This document shows positions 24,161 through 34,755 of a stretch of 64,000 nucleotides of DNA, piece by piece. The notes beneath the pieces were generated by a model, which was not told where the DNA came from, searched no databases, and saw only the letters and a program-made list of their open reading frames with translations. The DNA comes from Liquidambar formosana (taxonomy: Eukaryota; Streptophyta; Magnoliopsida; Saxifragales; Altingiaceae). How positions within the stretch are numbered: the first letter of the stretch is position 1; every line of letters begins with the position of its first letter. The position numbers and the translations under genes are program-made. The stretch lies in the NCBI GenBank assembly GCA_039720395.1, contig CM077822.1:18183043-18247042 (forward strand), read 5' to 3'.

Positions 24161-25359
24161 TTTAGCCATCAACCCTCCCATGTAAAGACCTCTAGACGTC
24201 TATATAATGATTCATATTTAATTATTATATAACCAATAACTAATTAATGAATGATAATATAAGAACGTCCAAAAAAAAGAAAAAAGAAAAAAGAACATTG
24301 GAAAATTAAAAAATAAAACAGAAAGTTAAGATTAGATAATGATATATAACTAGTATATATATTTATTATTAATAAATTACAAAATTATAATAAATGAATT
24401 TAGAAAAATTCAGATATTAAAAAAAAAAAACAGAAAAATTAATTCAGAATGTTTGTTGAATTTTTTGGCCTAATATTATGATCTTTTATTAATAATAACT
24501 AACAAAATTATAATTAGTGAATTTTAGAATAGTTTGGAAATTAAAACGAAAGGAAAAAAAAAAAAAGCAGAAAAACTTTATAATGTGGACTTATTTGGCC
24601 TAATATTAAGGTTAGAATAATGACATATATGTAGTAGTATATACCAATATAGTAAAAATACGCATCTTGGGTGTGCCCAGGGTGCATTTTGGGGCGTTTT
24701 GGGGGGGTAAAACTTACCTGGGCATGTTTTTTTGGGTGGTACAACAGCTAGGTGTACAGGGCATACATGAGGCATATGTACCGTACGTCAAATATGCGCG
24801 TTTTTGCAATTTTTTTGTTGGGTGTACACTGGACACCTAATGAGCGAATCGCAACTTAAGAGGCAGACATCATCCCTCACATTTATGAAAATATGGCCCT
24901 GCTGAAATTTGTTGACCCATTTGCTCCTTTCATGACTGCCTCTTTGATCTAAGAACCTTCGTTGTTTTGTGTTGGTTTCCTTCTTTCTCTCATTACTGGG
25001 AAGGGTCTCACTTGCATATTTTTATACTCTGTTTTTGGATTTCTTTATTTGTTTTGTTGTTTCTCTCATCACTGTGTTACTAACGACAGTTCATTCTTCA
25101 CATTACATATGATTGCCTCCTTTCTTTCTCTCATCATTGTCTCAGTAGCAAAGTTTTTAATTATGTCACTTTTAATTAATTGTATACTTTTAAAGTGTGT
25201 TTTCTGCTTTCAACATTGCCTTCTTCCTTCCTCTCATCATTGGGAAGGATATTGGGAAGTATCTCAATAATTCACGGTTGGTGCTATCAATACAAGTTTG
25301 TTGTGCCTCTAGCTGACACTAACAATTGATGGAGGAAAGCGGTGATGCATATGAGCCTA

Positions 25360-25990
25360 AGAGTAGAGGTGTCCGAATTTTAGGTACTTGGCACAAGACA
25401 CTTGGACCAAAAATTAACCTAGAGTCCCAGACCAAGATTCCATTGTGTCATGGGCTCGATGTTTCGACCCAACACCTATGCGGCACTTAAGCTTCACGCC
25501 CTGTCCGTGAACCCTTAAGTAAACCTACTCAACACCTCTAAGCTTGGAAAGAAGGAAAGCACACTTGGACACTTGTCGAAAGTTTACTTGTATTGCACTA
25601 AGTAAGCTTTACAATAGTCGAGAGCTACAATGGTTAGACTCTTTCCAGTTGGTTTGGCCACATAGGGCCTCCTTCCTATTTATAAGCTCCTAAAGACTAT
25701 TCTAGAACATCATTAATGGCTAGGAAAGTTCTAGAGCATTTTCTAGAAACTTTCCACCTCCTCTATGGAATTCTCTAGAGAAACACTATTTTAGACCCTA
25801 TTCTAGAACCTATTCTAGAAGTCTCTTCATATGTACAAGCTTAGAGTCTCCTAGAGAACTCTAGAGTCTTCTACCAAGCAGGAGAGTTAGCCACTTCCCC
25901 TTATAAATACCCTCCATGGGTCATTCTTGCGCGTGGGCCATGTCAATTGGCTAGCTAATACCAACCTGGTTTTTGCCAGTACCCAAATTG
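25360..25990 (-). mobile_element. Probable solo LTR or LTR fragment with TTCTAGAA clusters
   Basis: Sequence rich in TTCTAGAA/CTAGAG motifs (about 25690-25870), plus TATA-like elements (CTATTTATAAG at about 25675, CCTTATAAATACC at about 25902), has the look of an LTR. No coding frame is present. Termini were not resolved; orientation is a guess. Confidence 0.4.
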
Positions 25991-26408
25991 TCTAAATTTG
26001 TGTAAAATCTGTAATAGATTTAGAAACTTACTAGTGCTGTGGTGTGCAGGCACCTCATCTTTGGAATCTTTCTTCTTCCCTTCTGTTTTCTTCGTCTCAT
26101 CTTCCCTAGGCTCTTTTTTTCATCCCCTTCTTTCTTCTCAACTCTTTTTGGTGCATACACACACATATACTGTTTTCATCTTCTTAATTTTAATGATATG
26201 ACTAAAATCTAATGATAAAATTAGGTTGTACAATGCACCACGTTTCACACGCATTACGTATGCCCTGGTGACTATTTGTAAGAAAGGCTCATAACGACAA
26301 TTAAATTGATGTCAAAGCAGAAAAAACAAGCACTCTTCTAATTTTTCAGTGCAGGTGATGTTTTTTAGTTTTTATAGAAAAAATATTTAGAAAGGGTTTA
26401 TGCTGCAG

Positions 26409-26492
26409 GAAATGGGAGACCGATTACACCACTTTCTAGTTTGCGTGGCAAGGAGCCACTGGTTGATCGCAGACGGGGGTTGGGTTAGGTAT
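26409..26492 (+). CDS. Zinc-finger exon, 5' half (before LTR insertion)
   Basis: Twenty-eight codons in the frame of the finger, EMGDRLHHFLVCVARSHWL.. to ..WVRY, ending at the target duplication GGTAT (26488-26492). The same frame resumes after the insertion at 32780, which is the main evidence that this is exon. Confidence 0.55.
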
Positions 26493-28992
26493 TATCACAT
26501 CCTATTTTTGGCACTTTAGCTAGGACATATCATTTCATATAGGATTTTGAGTTCTTTTCGAGTCTAGTCTTTTGCATTGAGTTTCTATGGCATTGAATAT
26601 CATGTGTATGAATTTTGAAGTGATTTGGAGTTCATTTCGATAGTCAATAAGAACTTTTGCGACTTTAAGGGCATAATCGTCTTTTAAGCCGTGTATTTTC
26701 CATTTGACCTTGAAATGAAACTTGAGTCATTCCTTTGAGTTCATATGGTGACATAGAGTCTATATATAGGTTCAATTTCATGAATTGATGGTTTAAGATC
26801 AATTCGGCTCATAATGGTTCACGTTAGCTAAAAGATCCTTTCTTGGTTTGCTCAAATTGACTCATAAGACCCAACCAATTTTCTCTCATTTAACTTCAAT
26901 TGGGCTTTACTTACATCCTAGATATGTTTAGAAAGATCGAATTTCGATTGGGAAAGCATTTGGTTCGACCTTGTGTACAAACCCAGCTTAGCGACGGTGA
27001 GGCACTATGGTTAACCACCTTTGTAAAACCTAACCATACACCCATGGTTAAGGATTTTTATCCTAAAATGCTTAGAAATGGGTTCTCCTTCGAAACACGG
27101 TCGTTTTGGCTTTTATTTCGTCAAAATCGGACTTAATTTGAACATTTTAGGACTTCTGAAGCAAGTAGGAGTCAAAACCGAAGCGAAATAGGGAGAACCC
27201 TCGGCTAACCGTCCGGGGCTGGACGGTCAGCCATCCAAGCCCAGATGGCTAACTGTCCAGGCCTAGTTGGTCACTCGAGGACTCCGTCTTCAACTCAAAT
27301 TCTGACTCTCTCTCCCCTCTTTTGACGGTTTCCTCCACCATTACAACTTATTTTCTCTTAGGAGTGTGTAAGTTTGAGTTGTTTGAGCACCAAAAGAGTC
27401 TCTAGTAGCCCTAGGATCATTATTTAATGAATTAATCTTAGCCATTGGTTTAGGGGGTCAGTTCTCTATATAAAGGACATGATATTCAACACATAGGGGA
27501 GGTTAATTGCACTTTACACTTAGAGAGAGAGGGAGCTACGAGTTTGGAGAGTTAGAAGGACATCAAGAGGAGGCTCTTCAACCCCAAGCAAGCAAGAGAA
27601 TAAGGAGTTTGAAGACAAGGAAGATTCTACAAGAGGTAAATACTCTTCTTGAATGCTGAACATAAGTTCTCTCCTTCTCCTTCTCCTTCTTCTTCTATAA
27701 TAGTTCTAGTGCATGATGTAACTCCACATGTTAGGATAGTTCAATGTTTTTAGGATGTATTATGAATGATTTTGAGATGCTTTATGGCTTTATATGCTTG
27801 ATAATCCCTGGTTTACTAAGGATTAGATAGTGTTATTCTTTTTATCCTCTTAAATCATGCATAGTTCATATATCTAGGTTGCCGTGATTATTGTCATGAG
27901 TTGATACTCCTGTTAATTAATATGTGTTATATGAATGATATTCATGATGATTTGAGCATGTGTTAGAGTCTTTTTATAGGTTTTTATGCATAGTTGTGAG
28001 ATTAGGGTTTCGATAACCCTAAAATCACACAAGTTTCATACAGCATGTTTAGCTTAACTCTGTGAGTAGTTTCTCGTCATAGTCATTCTATATATGCTGC
28101 ATATAGTTGAATCATGCTAGGTTTGCATTCATATAGTAGATTTTATAGGGTTTTTGGAGGTATTATCCTTTTCTGAGGATAATTATCCTTTTCGTTAAGT
28201 AAGGTTTTGCTTGAGAGCTTTCTGTGATGTGTTTAAGCATGAAATCACTTCTACTGTGTTCTAATATATATATTTTATGTAGGATATGATGATTGCACCT
28301 CCCCATAACGACTTTTTTACGTGAAATTATCTTAGGATAGTTTTGCTTAAGAAAGCTCGCCGTAGGAAGGCCTATCTTCGTGTTTTACATAAAATATCAT
28401 CTTTTTGGTTAGAATAGGCTTAGTTGTCATGTTTATTGATATTATTGGAGTCTCTCATGATTGTTAGAGTGTCTTTGGTAGGTTTTTTTTTATGCATGTT
28501 AGTCAGGTCATTGCATGTAGGATTGAGTAAGGGTCCTTAGTTATTCATTATTCTTGTTATTTGCATGATAAATGGATAATTTTAAGCTTTGTCATGATTC
28601 TATCCAGATTAGTATATTGCTCTCTTTGCATGGTTTTGCGCACTTGTAAGGGTGCAAACAGGTACAATGCTTGTCCTATTGCAAATAGGGCCGCTATTGC
28701 TTGAAATTGCTAATGCTTGGAGCTTTTGCGCTCAGGTAAGTAGGGTATAAAGTACCCTAATTCACTTTTCTTTACTTTCTTTTCTCTTCTCCCTCCTAGG
28801 GTTACTTCTTAATACGAACATATGGTAATTATCAATGGTTTCCTTTATTGATAAAATTCTGGTTTTCTATCAAAGTTTTCCTTTTGTGGAAGTTTTCAAT
28901 TTTGGACTATTCAATACATTTTTCAAATAAGGAAATCTAGGGTTTTTACCATAGGTTTGTATTAGGTTGTAACCTTATTCTTTTCGAACTAC

Positions 28993-31900
28993 TGTGGACC
29001 CCGAAAAACGAGTTAAGGCCCACGAGGGGTTTTAGGTTTGAAAAAGGAAAAGGAGTCGCCACCTTATTTTTTAAAGGAAATAAGGAAAACCCTAAAAAAC
29101 AGTTTTTTTTTAGGAAAACAAAAGATTGACTCCATATTTAAAAATGGAAAGGCAAATGATCTTTTGGAAACCAGAGAAATCGGGGATTCGGAGGCTAAGT
29201 TACGATATGGGAAGGTTCTAGGCAAAGCCTATAGGCACCCATATCGCCCTAAACGGTCTCTTAATTTAATTGGGCTAAATCAAAGTCTTAATCACACACA
29301 AATCAACAGTTATCATCACAGGACAGCATGCATATCATTCATCCATTCATCCATATAATCAAGTAAATCAAAGAAAAACAGAAAAAGAAAGAGGGGGAGA
29401 AGAAAACCTAGGATACTTAGTATCCTAGGGCGGACTTGAACATCACGAAGAGCGCCTACGTACCATGTATGGAAATACATGGATCAAAGTCCACGTAGTT
29501 CGAAAGGGAATAGGGTTATAACCTAATCAAGGCCTATGGTAAACCCTAAGTTTCCTTTCAAGTAAAACATGGTAAGTTTCCAAAATAAATGATTCTCAAA
29601 AGATTTTTGGTAAAATATGGAATTTTGATAAAAGATGGAAACTTTGATTTAAAAGGTATTTTTTATTGAAAGGAAACTATAGAATCTACCATACCCCTCT
29701 ATTAGGAAACAACCCTAGGGGGGGGAGAAAGGGAAAGTTTCAAAGGAAGGAAAGAAGGGTGAATTGGGGCACCCTCACACCCTACTTACCTTAAGCAAAA
29801 GCAACCTGTCAAAGTAACCACCCTATTGCATAGGGTAATTACCTTATTTGTAAGATTTCATCTCACAATAGCCAAAATAACCACCCCACATTGGTGGGGT
29901 AGTTGCACCTGTTGTACCTGTCAAAGCACCTGCAATTTCCATGCAAAACATACCAAAAATACCAACCAAACAAGCTAGATTCCAAATCAAGCCATTATCA
30001 TGCCCAAACATAGGCTACCACATGCTCAAAATATCATATCAAGGACAAATAACAGATCTGGACAGAATTGAAATAAGGCTCAAAATCAACCACAAGTCAT
30101 GCAACAACATGAATCATAAGCTAACTAAAACCCTAATTCAACCCTACATGCAATGACATGCAAAAAACCCTAAAATCAACTACTATGAATGCAAAAAAAT
30201 GTCATAGCTATCAAATATGCAGAACATATATGTCAACTATGAAGAAAACACAAGAAAAAACCCTAAGCTATCATGCTATATGCAACCTTCCTAATACAAG
30301 GATGAATGAAACCCTAGAATCGCAATTGTGCTCAAAATCACATAAAATAACTCTAAATCATGCAAAGCCCATCATAGACATCATGCTAATCATGCATATT
30401 AATCAATAGAAGCATCCACACATGAGAAAAATACAAGCTTGCACATGAAGTATAGCTATTCTAAACATAATCTCAATTTCAGCACTAAGGAAACCCTAGA
30501 ATCCCAAACATGCAGTAAATCACATGGGACATCATCCTAGCATACTAAACAGCCCACAAACATTATCCTAATCATGCATACTAACTAATAGAAATAGCAA
30601 AACACAACAAAAACACAAACTTTAATATGCAAAAGAGTTATTTCATGCAGAAAACCATTTCAGCACTAAGGAAACCCTAAAGTCCCAAACATGCAGTAAA
30701 TCACATGGAATAACATCCTAGCATACTAAACAGCCCACAAATATGATCCTAATCATGCATACTAGCTAATAGAAGCAGCAAAACACAATAAAAACACAAA
30801 CTTTAACATGAAATAATGACTATTCCATGTAAAACCCTAGAAAAGACTCTAAAAAACCCTAAAAACACAAAGACTCATAAAACCACATAGAATGACATTA
30901 TATCATGCAAAACCAGCCATAGACAATATCCTAATCATGTATTCTAAGCATTAGAAGCATCAACACATGATAAAACAATAAGCTTTAAACATGAAATAAT
31001 GCAAAGCTATGTAAAAAACCCTAGTTTAAATGAAAGAGAGAAAGGGGGAGGGGCATACCTATGGTGGCTGCTGTAGAGAGTCCTCCTCCTCTTATGTGCT
31101 GCTGGAAATTCCTTCCTTCAAGCCTTCAAGCAATGCTCTAGCCTTCCTTCAAGCCTTCTCTCACACTCTCTCACTCAAAGTTTAGGTTAAACTACCCTAA
31201 GGATGGCTGCCATAGCCTCCAATGTCCCTCTCACTTCAGAAATTCCCTCCAAGTGGCCTCCAAGTGCCTCCCCTATTGCTGAAGTATAAGGGGGTATTTA
31301 TAGGGATTGAGGGGAAACCCTCAATGGTTGGGATTAAAACCCTAGGGATTGATCCAAGGGCTCTTAGAGGTTCCCTTGGGGCTCAAGTAGGTCAAATAGG
31401 GCTGAAATTAGGGTTAAATGGCGGCTAAAGGCAAGCAAATCCGAGGAAATAGGGAAGGAGCCGCGTCAAAGCTCAAAAAAGGAAAGTGGCTCGGGTGACC
31501 ACCTGGGGCTGGGCGGCTAGCAGCCTGGGCCCAGGCGGCTAGCCGCCCAGGCCTGGGTGGTCACCCGAGGCACTGTCAGCTTATGCCCATTTTTGACCCT
31601 TTCAGCTTCCAAATGTGTTTCAGGGCCCAAATCAACTCCGATTTTGACGAAACGAAAGCCAAAACGACCGTGTTTCGAAGGGGAATGTAATTTGAGTCAC
31701 TTGAGGGCGAGAAACCCTAGCCATGGCTGCATGGTTGGGTCCTACAAAGGTGGTTAACCGCTATGCCTCACCATCGCTTAGCTTTGGTATGCACATAGGG
31801 TTGCACCGAATGCTTTCCGATTCGAAATTCAACCTCCCTAAACACATTTGGGGATGAAATCAAGACCAATCAAGGTCAAATGAGTAGTCATGGAGTGAAA

Positions 31901-32276
31901 ATCATGAACCAATTCGAGCTAACCCGAAGTAGGTCTTTTAGCCAACCTGAGCCTTATTGAGCCATTCTAATCCCGAACCTTCAATTCATCGAATTGAACC
32001 CACAAATACCTCAAATACAACCATATGAACTCCAATTGGCAACTTGGAGATCATTTCAAGGTCAAATGGAAAGTTTGTGATCAAAAAGACGATTATGCCC
32101 CTCAAGTCACAAAAGTTCTTATTAACCCTCAAGATCAACTCCAAATCGAACCAAAATTCATACACACCATCCTTAAGACCCTAGAAACTCAATGCAAAAG
32201 ACTAGACTCAAAAAGGAAACAAAAAGACACATGCAATGACAAACCCTAGCTAAGGTGGCAAAAATGGGGTGTGACA
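28993..32276 (-). mobile_element. Inner solo LTR (3284 bp), same family, inverted
   Basis: Starts TGTGG and ends TGACA (canonical TG..CA), with perfect 5-bp target duplications ACTAC at 28988-28992 and 32277-32281. Its reverse complement matches the outer LTR along its length (for example CTTCGAAACACGGTCGTTTTGGCTTT at 27090 versus the complement at 31645). TATAAATA lies on the minus strand at 31295-31302. It is longer than the outer copy, in part through an internal tandem repeat at about 30310-31010. Confidence 0.9.
30310..31010. repeat. Roughly 182-bp tandem repeat inside the inner LTR
   Basis: CTAATCATG recurs at 30386, 30568, 30749 and 30931 (spacings 182, 181, 182), each in the same wider context (AAACCCTA, CATACTAAACAGCCCACAAA, AAACACAA). 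The outer LTR has no comparable array. Confidence 0.8.
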
Positions 32277-32779
32277 ACTACGTGGACTTTGATCCATGTA
32301 TTTCGTTGCATAGTACGTAGGCACTCTTCGTGAGGCTCAAGTCCGTTCTAGGATCCAAGTATCCAAGGCTTTTCTTTTCTTTTCTCCTTTTTTTGTTTTG
32401 TTTTACTTGTTTGATTATGGGTGAGAGGATTGGATGGAATACATGATATGCATGCTGCCTTGTGATGATATATGATGATATTTGAGTGAAAAATATCTTA
32501 AGTTAGCCCAATCAAATTAAGAGATCAACTCGGGTGATGTGGGTGTCTATGGGCTTTGCCCAGAACCTTCCCATGTCGTAACTTAGCCCCCGAATCCAAT
32601 TTTCTGGTTTTAAAGACTTTGCTTTTCCTTTAATGGAGTCATGTGGTTTTGAAAATAAAACATTTTTTGGTTTTCCTCTTTTCCCTAAAAAATGAGGTGG
32701 CGACTCCTTTTCGTTTGTTATCTTTCACCTATCTTTCGCCAAATCTTTGTGGGCCATTTTTCTGGGGGTTCATAGGTAT

Positions 32780-32965
32780 AGATGCTCAGTCTGTCAAGAC
32801 GGCAATTACGGTAGTGCACCTGAGCTAACTGAGCATATTGCAGCAATGCACTTAGAGTTTTATCAACATTACTTCGACATGTCCAATTATGTCAACTGGC
32901 ATTTGCAGCCACAGCAGCCGCCACCTGCAGAAAGTCAATCATCGTTGACTGCAGGAAGTGTACAG
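32780..32965 (+). CDS. Zinc-finger exon, 3' half (after LTR insertion)
   Basis: Sixty-two codons starting RCSVCQDGNYGSAPELTEH.. and ending ..TAGSVQ at donor CAG|GTTAGT. Holds the complete C2H2 finger (Cys-x2-Cys-x13-His-x4-His; the usual spacing is x12 and x3-5), an aromatic YQHYFDMSNYVNWH segment and QPQQPPP. Confidence 0.65.
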
Positions 32966-32993
32966 GTTAGTTTATTTTTTTATTATTTAATTA

Positions 32994-33962
32994 AGGGTAA
33001 ATTACAATAAGACCCCCTTCAAAATCTGACTATTACAGATACATTTCCTCACGTTTTTAAAATTACACTGACACCCCTTACTTTACAAAATAAACTACAA
33101 AGAGACCCCTCCTTCTAACTTCCGTCCATTAATCCGTTAAATCATATTCAAATTTTTTCAAAATACCCTAACTACCCTTAGTGGATGATAACTTCCATGT
33201 TACATGCATATAACTCACCAGTCCAATAGTTCATCCAATACTTTTGAATTTTTTAATTATTATTGATAAACAACTAAAAAATAATATATATATATAATGC
33301 TAAAAAAAATTTAAATTTTCTGTCCAATTGATGTGGCAGCTGTCAAATTTGCTCTTTAGAAACAATTATTTATTTAATTAAAATTTTAATTTATTTGCAA
33401 AATAAAAAATAAAAAAATTGATTTGCTAAGTTGCCACCTCATTTGAGTAAGTAGATTTGAGTAATAAAAAAAAAAATGGCTGTGTAGCATTACTCATATG
33501 TAGAAATAAATAAAAAGAATTATTACAATGGAGATGCACGTATAGAAGTGGCAAATGAGGTGTCAACTTGGCAAATCATTTTTTTTTTTTTTTACACATC
33601 AATTAAATAGATAATTGTTTCTAATGAGCAAATCTGATGGCTACCACATCAGTTAGACAAAAAGTTAAGCTTTTTGGCATTTTTCTTTTATATATATATA
33701 TAATCTTTTAGTTGGTTATCAATTAATAAATAAATCAATCAAATGTACTGGATGAATGTGTTGGACTGATGAGTTATATGCATTTAATATAGAAGTTGTC
33801 ATCCAATAAGGGTAATTAGGGTATTTTGAAAAAAATTGAAAGTGATTTAACGGATTAATAGACGGAAGTTAGAAGGAGGGGGTCTTAATGTAATTTCAGA
33901 AACGTGAGGGGGTCTATTTGTAATTGTCAGATTTTAGAGGAGGTCTTAATGTAATTTACCCT
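32994..33962. mobile_element. 969-bp foldback element in the zinc-finger gene intron
   Basis: The ends AGGGTAAATTACA and TGTAATTTACCCT are inverted repeats, and the two halves (e.g. AACAATTATTTATTTAATT / AATTAAATAGATAATTGTT) pair for most of their length. TTAATTA flanks both sides (32987-32993, 33963-33969). A transcript through this intron would form a long hairpin. Confidence 0.8.
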
Positions 33963-34026
33963 TTAATTAATAGCATTTTAGTATAATTATTTCTCAAATC
34001 GTGTTTGGATTTTGGGTTTTTTCCAG

Positions 34027-34092
34027 AATAATATTCCAGTTCTGCCTGATGATGGAAGGGGAATGAATAACAGATTGTTTCAGGATCTAGTG
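34027..34092 (+). CDS. 22-codon linker exon
   Basis: TTTTTTCCAG|AATAAT to CTAGTG|GTACAG, phase 0 at both ends. Encodes NNIPVLPDDGRGMNNRLFQD plus LV. The VLPDDGR piece recurs in the next two exons. Confidence 0.55.
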
Positions 34093-34181
34093 GTACAGTC
34101 TTGTCACTGTTTTAAATTATTTCTCTCTTTTTTTATGTACTTTTTCTGATTTATAAGTTTTATTTTCTTTGGGTTTTGCAG

Positions 34182-34318
34182 ACAGCAGTATCGATGGTGG
34201 GGTTTCCAATAATAATTGCCTGCTTGATCATGGTTTTTGGGCGGTCACTGCAAACCCAGAATGCCATGCCAGTTCTGCCTGATGATGGGAGGCTGGCGGA
34301 CAGTTTCAAGATCAAGCG
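34182..34318 (+). CDS. Membrane-helix exon, copy 1 (frame-breaking)
   Basis: From GGGTTTTGCAG|ACAGCAGTA to AAGCG|GTATAG. Encodes a hydrophobic helix (VSMVGFPIIIACLIMVFG) fused to MPVLPDDGR. The exon is 137 bp because of a 13-bp deletion relative to copy 2, so inclusion shifts the frame and brings a stop within five codons of copy 2. Confidence 0.5.
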
Positions 34319-34413
34319 GTATAGTCTTGTCACTGATTTTAGTTACCTCTCTCTCTCTCCCTTTTTATGTACTTTTTCTGATTTATAGGGTATATTTTCT
34401 TTGGGTTTTGCAG

Positions 34414-34563
34414 ACAACAGTATTGATGGTGGGGTTTCCGATAATAATTGCCTGTTTGATCATGGTTTTTGGGTGGTCACTGCGAACCCAAAGTACCATG
34501 CCAATTCTGGCTGATGATAGGAGGCCAATGAATATGGCTGGCAGACAGTTTCAGCATCGAGTG
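34414..34563 (+). CDS. Membrane-helix exon, copy 2 (phase 0)
   Basis: From TTTTGCAG|ACAACAGTA to CGAGTG|GTACAG, exactly 50 codons. Encodes VLMVGFPIIIACLIMVFGWS then MPILADDRR. Can be spliced in or out without changing frame. Confidence 0.5.
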
Positions 34564-34668
34564 GTACAGTCTTGTCACTGATTTTAATTACTTCTCTCTC
34601 TCTCTCTCTCTTTTTTTAAAAATGTACTTCTTGTGATTTATAGGGTTTATTTTCTTTGGGTTTTGCAG

Positions 34669-34755
34669 ACAGCAGTATCGGTGGTGGTTATTCTAATAGC
34701 CTGCTTGATCACGGTATTTGGGTGGTCACTGCAAACCCCTGCGCCCTTCTCCTGA
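34669..34755 (+). CDS. Membrane-helix terminal exon, copy 3
   Basis: From TTTTGCAG|ACAGCAGTA, 28 codons plus TGA at 34753-34755. Encodes TAVSVVVILIACLITVFG followed by WSLQTPAPFS. Reads in phase with exon 34027-34092 and with copy 2, so it is probably the authentic C-terminus. Confidence 0.55.
   Translation, partial: TAVSVVVILIACLITVFGWSLQTPAPFS

Larger units (their letters stand above)
26493..32774 (+). mobile_element. Outer solo LTR (about 2.99 kb) split by an inner solo LTR
   Basis: Flanked by perfect 5-bp target duplications GGTAT at 26488-26492 and 32775-32779. The termini are TA..TA, one transition each from the canonical TG..CA carried by the inner copy. The two outer parts (26493-28992 and 32282-32774) join to a 2993-bp LTR with a TATA-like CTATATAAAGG at about 27466 and a GGTGGCGACTCC block near the 3' end. 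No gag-pol is present, so this is a solo LTR left after recombination. The long LTR and 3' block recall Ty3/gypsy (Ogre/Tat-like) families; lineage not proven. Confidence 0.85.
26409..34755 (+). pseudogene. C2H2 zinc-finger / membrane-anchor gene with an exon split by a nested LTR insertion
   Basis: Removing the insertion and one copy of its target duplication joins 26409-26492 to 32780-32965 into one open 90-codon exon (acceptor CTGCAG|GAAATG, donor CAG|GTTAGT). Its product contains RYRCSVC..HIAAMH, a C-x2-C-x13-H-x4-H finger, then a Gln/Pro-rich tail. A 22-codon exon (34027-34092) follows, then three related exons that each encode a hydrophobic helix (for example SVVVILIACLITVFGWSL), the last ending in TGA at 34753. 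I do not recognise the family. The helix could be a C-terminal membrane anchor. Introns remain well formed, so the 3' exons may still be expressed, but a 6.3-kb insert in the coding exon probably kills the full-length protein. The true start could be ATG at 26412 or an upstream exon. Confidence 0.6.

Noticed and set aside
24578..24775. Pro/Cys-rich minus-strand frames
   Set aside because: Short, overlapping, and without codon bias or recognisable domain.
26411..26487. Alternative frame of the split exon (RPITPLSSLRGKEPLVD..)
   Set aside because: It meets a stop (TAG) at the insertion point both with and without the LTR, while the other frame continues into the zinc finger.
30158..30409. 83-codon frame and neighbours in the inner LTR
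   Set aside because: They lie in the repetitive LTR with no gag, protease or polymerase motif.
32277..32760. Possible target-site for a third independent LTR
   Set aside because: This segment is the distal part of the outer LTR, shown by continuity across the ACTAC duplication and by the GGTAT duplication at its end.
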